27,308 nucleotides of DNA from Didymodactylos carnosus (lineage: Eukaryota > Rotifera > Eurotatoria > Philodinida > Philodinidae), in NCBI GenBank assembly GCA_905250885.1, contig CAJNOQ010001950.1, positions 1 to 27,308 of the forward strand. The letters run 5' to 3'. Below are positions 23,605 to 27,308 of the stretch, piece by piece. Below the pieces are notes generated by a model. The model was given only the letters and a program-made list of their open reading frames with translations, did not search any database and was not told the origin of the DNA. Made by a program: the position numbers and the translations under genes. Every line of letters starts with the position of its first letter. The stretch's first letter is position 1.

Positions 23605-23610
23605 AATAAA
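23605..23610 (+). terminator. Possible polyadenylation signal of WDR83
   Basis: AATAAA lies about 437 bp after the WDR83 stop and upstream of the next gene. It is the first clear match in the spacer 23169-23906, which otherwise holds nothing recognisable. Confidence 0.35.
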
Positions 23611-23906
23611 CATGGCTACTTTGTGTATGACGAAAAGAAGTGATCAATCCTTTCTGTTACTTTAAGAACTATCTCCCTCTTACTCGAATAATTTTCGTAG
23701 CTTTTTGGTAGATAATTGTACGTTATGTCGATTTTTACATGGCTATCTCAATGCCACTAACAATAATATCATGTTCTTCACTGTTCTGAACAGCAATGCT
23801 TGATATAAAAGATTAATTGTATTTGTTGGTTTATATTTGTTTCTACATTTCAGATATGATTATTTATTTTTTTGTTGGACGAAGACCTTAGGACTCTCTG
23901 TGGCTG

Positions 23907-24679
23907 ATGTCCAGTCCCCCCGTCAAGCCATTTCTTATAGGAGTTGCTGGTGGCCCATGTTCTGGTAAGTTATTCATCTGTATTTTTCATGGTTTAAAGA
24001 AATCGTTTTTTTAGGAAAATCTACCGTTTGTGAAAAAATCGTAAAAGATCTAGAATGTTTGACTGATAATCAAGCAAATCGTGTGGCTGTAATTGCACTG
24101 GAACATTTTTATCGTCCAAAAAGTGCAGAGCAACGTGTATTAGCAACACGTGGTGATTGGAATTTAGATCATCCAGTAGCATTTGATGATGAATTATTGT
24201 TTACTACATTACAAGATTTGTTAAATGGTAAAACTGTTCGTATAAATCGATATGATGTGCGTACTTTTTCACATATTGATGGCGAATATGAAAATATTGA
24301 ACCGGTCGATGTTATCATTATGGAAGGAATACTCGTATTTTATTTTCCACAAATTCGAGACCTATTTAATATGAAACTGTTTGTTGATACTGATGCTGAT
24401 ACACGTTTGGCTCGACGAGTATTAAGAGATATGAAATTGCATGGTAGAAATTTAGAACATATTCTAAATAGTTATACAAATTACGTTAAACCAGCATTCG
24501 AAGATTTTTGTTTACCAACAAAAAAGTATGCCGATGTTATTATACCGAGAGGTGCTGATAATTCTGTAGCAGTTGATCTGATTGTACAACATATTAAAGA
24601 TTTTTTAAAACAAAATACAGGTAAACAAGAACAAGTTCAAAAAAAGTGCCGTCATACCACCTTCTCAAGACCTCATTGA
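23907..24679 (+). CDS. UCK: Uridine-cytidine kinase family protein with altered active-site residues
   Basis: Uridine-cytidine kinases phosphorylate uridine and cytidine with ATP in pyrimidine salvage. Two exons (23907-23964 and 24015-24679, 50-bp intron) encode 240 aa (human UCK2 261). The start gives MSSPPVKPFLIGVAGG, aligning with the family N-terminus. The Walker A loop GGPCSGKST is at residues 15-23. The phosphate-binding and lid regions are very well conserved (DADTRLARRVLRDMKLHGR; VKPAFEDFCLPTKKYADVII; RGADN), and even the C-terminal RPH is shared with vertebrate UCK2. Two positions differ. The family's QDSFY, whose Asp is the proposed catalytic base, reads LEHFY (Glu49). The nucleoside-contact motif YDFxxHSR reads YDVRTFSHID with one residue inserted, so the base-contacting His and the following Arg are not in register. 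It may be a diverged paralogue with changed specificity or reduced activity. AATAAA follows at 24956-24961. Confidence 0.93.
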
Positions 24680-26350
24680 GTAGAATAATATGAATACAAC
24701 TATTTTTCTGCTATTCCTTTCAATATTATTACGTGCAATAGTGTACACAAAATGTTTTCTCCCGGAATACAGTGAAACAACAGTACAAATATTTTTAATC
24801 AAAATTAATTTAGTTTTTAAAAAATAGTTGAATATTGTTAACTAGGATTGCAGATCTCTCTTCAAATAGATGTATTATTCTTTTTTTTACAATCAAACTG
24901 TCTAATATTGTTTTAAAATAGATTTATTTATGTATGAATTTTCATTTTTCGCTCCAATAAAGTATTCCATATTATCAAATAAGTATTAATAGCTAGAAGA
25001 CACTAAAATCTCTCGATCCTGAATGTATTCAACAAATTTAACACGAGCATAACATACAGATAAGATGTTAAAAATCGATCCAATATGCAAATCAACGAGT
25101 CGAAAAGGTCAATGTTTGTCTAAAAATATGAAAACTATATTTTCCCGTTTCATCTGTTGTGCAATAATCATGAAAAAATTGATAACGATGGTCATGGTGA
25201 GAACAATCGTAATCGTTCATATCTAATCTTTCTCAATAACCAAATGTACGAATAAAAATTATTTTTTAAATTAATATTTATCAATGTGCCTAATTATTTC
25301 AGCATTTCTTAGTTTTGTATAATCAACGGAGAAATGTTTGAAATTGGTTTTTGAAATTTATTTTTGTTTAGAATATTCCATTAAATAAACACGAAAAGTA
25401 TGTGAGTTGAGAAACTTGAGTAATTTAGATGTCATGCTCATGAGATATTTGTGTATATGTTTTTAGGTCTACTCGTAGCCGCCAATTATCAATCTTTTCT
25501 ATCGTGTTTGTCTGGATGAAAGATTCATTTTTGTTATATATATTGATCTTTGTCTTTTGGACTTATTTTCGTCTGATGAGTAAGAAATGGAAAAAACTGA
25601 CTTGAAATACTTATACTATATAATAGATCAAAACTATGTTTTACATATAAAGGTTCTTTATTTGATAAATATGATGTGGTGTTCTTTAAGTTTTTGTTAA
25701 GTTCTCTAAAATGAAAGCCAGACTTTCACATTCTTCAATATTAACAATCGTACTATAATAATCACTGAATTTGAAAATCGTAGTAGAGGAAAAAATCATA
25801 TACCGGAGAATTGTATGTATATGCGGCAAGTGTACTAGGTCACTTATGCACTACAAAATTCGATTCATTCGTACGATGTAAATAATTATATACTGGAACT
25901 AACATGTACACTTATCTGAAACGAAATATATAAGAAAACATTCGAAACTAACCAACGAAATTCTAAATAGTTTTTATACCGTTCCGTCTATTTCCAGTCT
26001 ATTTTATTACGAGAAAGTGATATATTTTAGTGAATATCGGTATCATTAAGCAAGTTTTTGGTCTATATACCACGGGATATATATTTTTGTTTCGAAAAAT
26101 ATCTTGAAAACTTGACACCAGAAAGACAGTTTCTGTTGTAGTTTTTAATGCTCTTTCTTATGCTGTAATGATTTTATGCAATATCGAATTTTACTGAAAA
26201 GTTGCCTAGTGGCACCTCAATTGGAATAGCTTTTTTTGTGTATATTCTGATCAGAATATATAGACCTGTTTCTAATGGTAGTCCCAGCGCTCATGCTTTC
26301 CAACCTTTTAAACATGGTAGAATGTTTGTTATATACAGAATGCTTTAGAT
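24680..26350. other. Intergenic region between UCK and REC114
   Basis: About 1.7 kb of AT-rich DNA. It holds the UCK polyadenylation signal (AATAAA at 24956-24961) and presumably the REC114 promoter near the right end. I recognise no gene, RNA or repeat in it. Confidence 0.4.
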
Positions 26351-26995
26351 ATGGCAGTACAATCCCCATTAACACAACATTGGTCACTCATTCGTTACTC
26401 GGTTGATATTCATAATTCTGCAAACAGTGGTGGTACTATTCTACAGCGTCAGTTTGATCGTAGTGATGGTCAGTTGCGTTTGAGTTTAACATCGACACAA
26501 CAACTATTTGTTACCAGAGATAATGATATTGAAGAATGTATTGACTTATGGCCAACAGTTATTAGTAGTGTAACGGGTACATATGTTGGTGATGCTCTGT
26601 TACTTTATTATATTACCGGCAATCGATGTAGACGTGAATTTCGTGTACAATTTGCTTCAAGTGATACGCAAAAAGGCTCGGATCATTGCGAAAACTGTGT
26701 AAAATATTTGAAAAAACTTTGTAAATTAACAAATATGAATGATAATGAGACCTCTGGTGTTGAACAAACAATGTCAACAACAATTGACGCAAATTCAATT
26801 GTTAGTACGCCAGATATGATTAAATTATTATTGAGCCAGCAACAAACAATAAAGTTATCGTCTTATTATTATAGTGAACCTATTCATAATGAAAATATGA
26901 CAGAGTTTTTGGAAAAATATTTAATTGAACCAACATTTCCAGACTTTGTTTCAACAGTATATGCCATGCTCGAATCAATGGCGAAAAAGAAATGA
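26351..26995 (+). CDS. REC114: Meiotic recombination protein REC114 (single exon)
   Basis: REC114, with MEI4 and IHO1/Mer2, forms the accessory complex on chromosome axes that enables SPO11 to make meiotic double-strand breaks. The ORF is 214 aa and intact, starting at ATG 26351. The N-terminal part (about 1-130) fits the PH-like fold of the family. Its best-conserved piece is the EFRVQF strand (from residue 96) followed by the helix DHCENCVKYLKKL, matching FRVQF...CxxCVQKL in vertebrate REC114. A variable linker follows. The C-terminal helical motif (FLEKYLIEPTFPDFVSTVYAMLESM) matches the conserved tail FLxxCLxDxxFPAFVEEVEKEL, which mediates oligomerisation and MEI4 binding. Vertebrate genes have several introns and are longer (about 260 aa); here there are none, though a retrocopy origin is not proven. 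The overall identity is low, so the assignment rests on these two motifs and their order. Confidence 0.82.
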   Translation: MAVQSPLTQHWSLIRYSVDIHNSANSGGTILQRQFDRSDGQLRLSLTSTQQLFVTRDNDIEECIDLWPTVISSVTGTYVGDALLLYYITGNRCRREFRVQFASSDTQKGSDHCENCVKYLKKLCKLTNMNDNETSGVEQTMSTTIDANSIVSTPDMIKLLLSQQQTIKLSSYYYSEPIHNENMTEFLEKYLIEPTFPDFVSTVYAMLESMAKKK

Positions 26996-27036
26996 ACGTC
27001 TTTTTGTTTTATTATTTGTACATATAGAAAGTGAGT

Positions 27037-27042
27037 AATAAA
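27037..27042 (+). terminator. Polyadenylation signal of REC114
   Basis: AATAAA lies about 40 bp after the stop codon. A second copy lies at 27087-27092. Confidence 0.55.
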
Positions 27043-27104
27043 TGAATTAGGCAAATACAGAGGCTTATTTACTGGCTTCCGATTGCAATAAAAGGGTTAC
27101 AAAT

Positions 27105-27308
27105 AGAGCTCTGCAAAACTTTTTCAGATTTATCGGTACGAATACGAGTATCAAATGAAACCTTTGAAAAGTACGGGTACGCACAGTGGGCATTTAGGCG
27201 GCGTTTTCTGAAAAAATCGTAGGTGCGAATTTTTTTGTTTTGAATAGTGGTGTATATAGTATAAACAATTCCCTATTTAATGATAAAAAAATTTTTGTTC
27301 TAGCTCCT
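27105..27308. repeat. Probable transposon-derived sequence at the window edge
   Basis: Starting near TAGAGCTCTGCAAA the base composition changes, and the DNA holds repeated TACG-type motifs (GGTACGAATACGAG, GTACGGGTACG). A second end-like string, CACAGTGGGCATTTA, follows at about 27184. The pattern of a GC-richer terminus plus subterminal motifs resembles the hAT-like elements elsewhere in the window. The other ends lie outside, so this cannot be confirmed. Confidence 0.35.

Overview
The window is nuclear DNA of an animal. It is AT-rich, and the genes are split by GT-AG introns that are mostly 54-110 bp. The proteins are clear metazoan orthologues, and AATAAA signals follow most stop codons. 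Compact genes, tiny introns, strong AT bias and many short decayed DNA transposons fit a bdelloid rotifer (Adineta/Rotaria type). That placement is inference: there is no rRNA or other phylogenetic marker here.

Left part (1-8.8 kb), minus strand. The 5' two-fifths or so of a RalGAP beta gene (RALGAPB) lies in eight exons between 6132 and 2029 and runs towards the left edge. Its long introns and the flanking DNA hold non-autonomous DNA transposons: a 217-bp foldback element nested in a larger inverted repeat, and a 357-bp hAT-like MITE. Just upstream in the same orientation (8789-6395) is a two-exon gene for an unrecognised protein of about 761 aa, with a helical N-terminus and a beta-rich, possibly propeller-like C-terminus.

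Middle part (8.8-17.1 kb). I see no conserved gene over about 8 kb. The stretch holds one exon-like orphan ORF and stacked mobile DNA: a candidate 2.4-kb inverted-repeat element at 10580-12947; inside it a 707-bp TA-flanked element full of GAGTAC motifs; inside that a 149-bp hAT-like MITE with perfect 15-bp ends. Further right lies a degenerate AAGATCTTGT-rich repeat region.

Right part (17.1-27 kb), plus strand. Four genes follow head to tail: the beta subunit of clathrin adaptors AP-1/AP-2 (13 exons, 966 aa), WDR83/MORG1 (WD-repeat scaffold), a uridine-cytidine kinase with changed active-site residues, and a single-exon REC114 meiotic recombination factor. They share no pathway and look like ordinary neighbours. 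The last 200 bp appear to enter another repeat.

The points most worth checking are the altered uridine kinase active site, REC114 in a possibly ameiotic lineage, the AP beta hinge without a standard clathrin box, the unknown coiled-coil/propeller protein, and the nested transposons with dense subterminal repeats.
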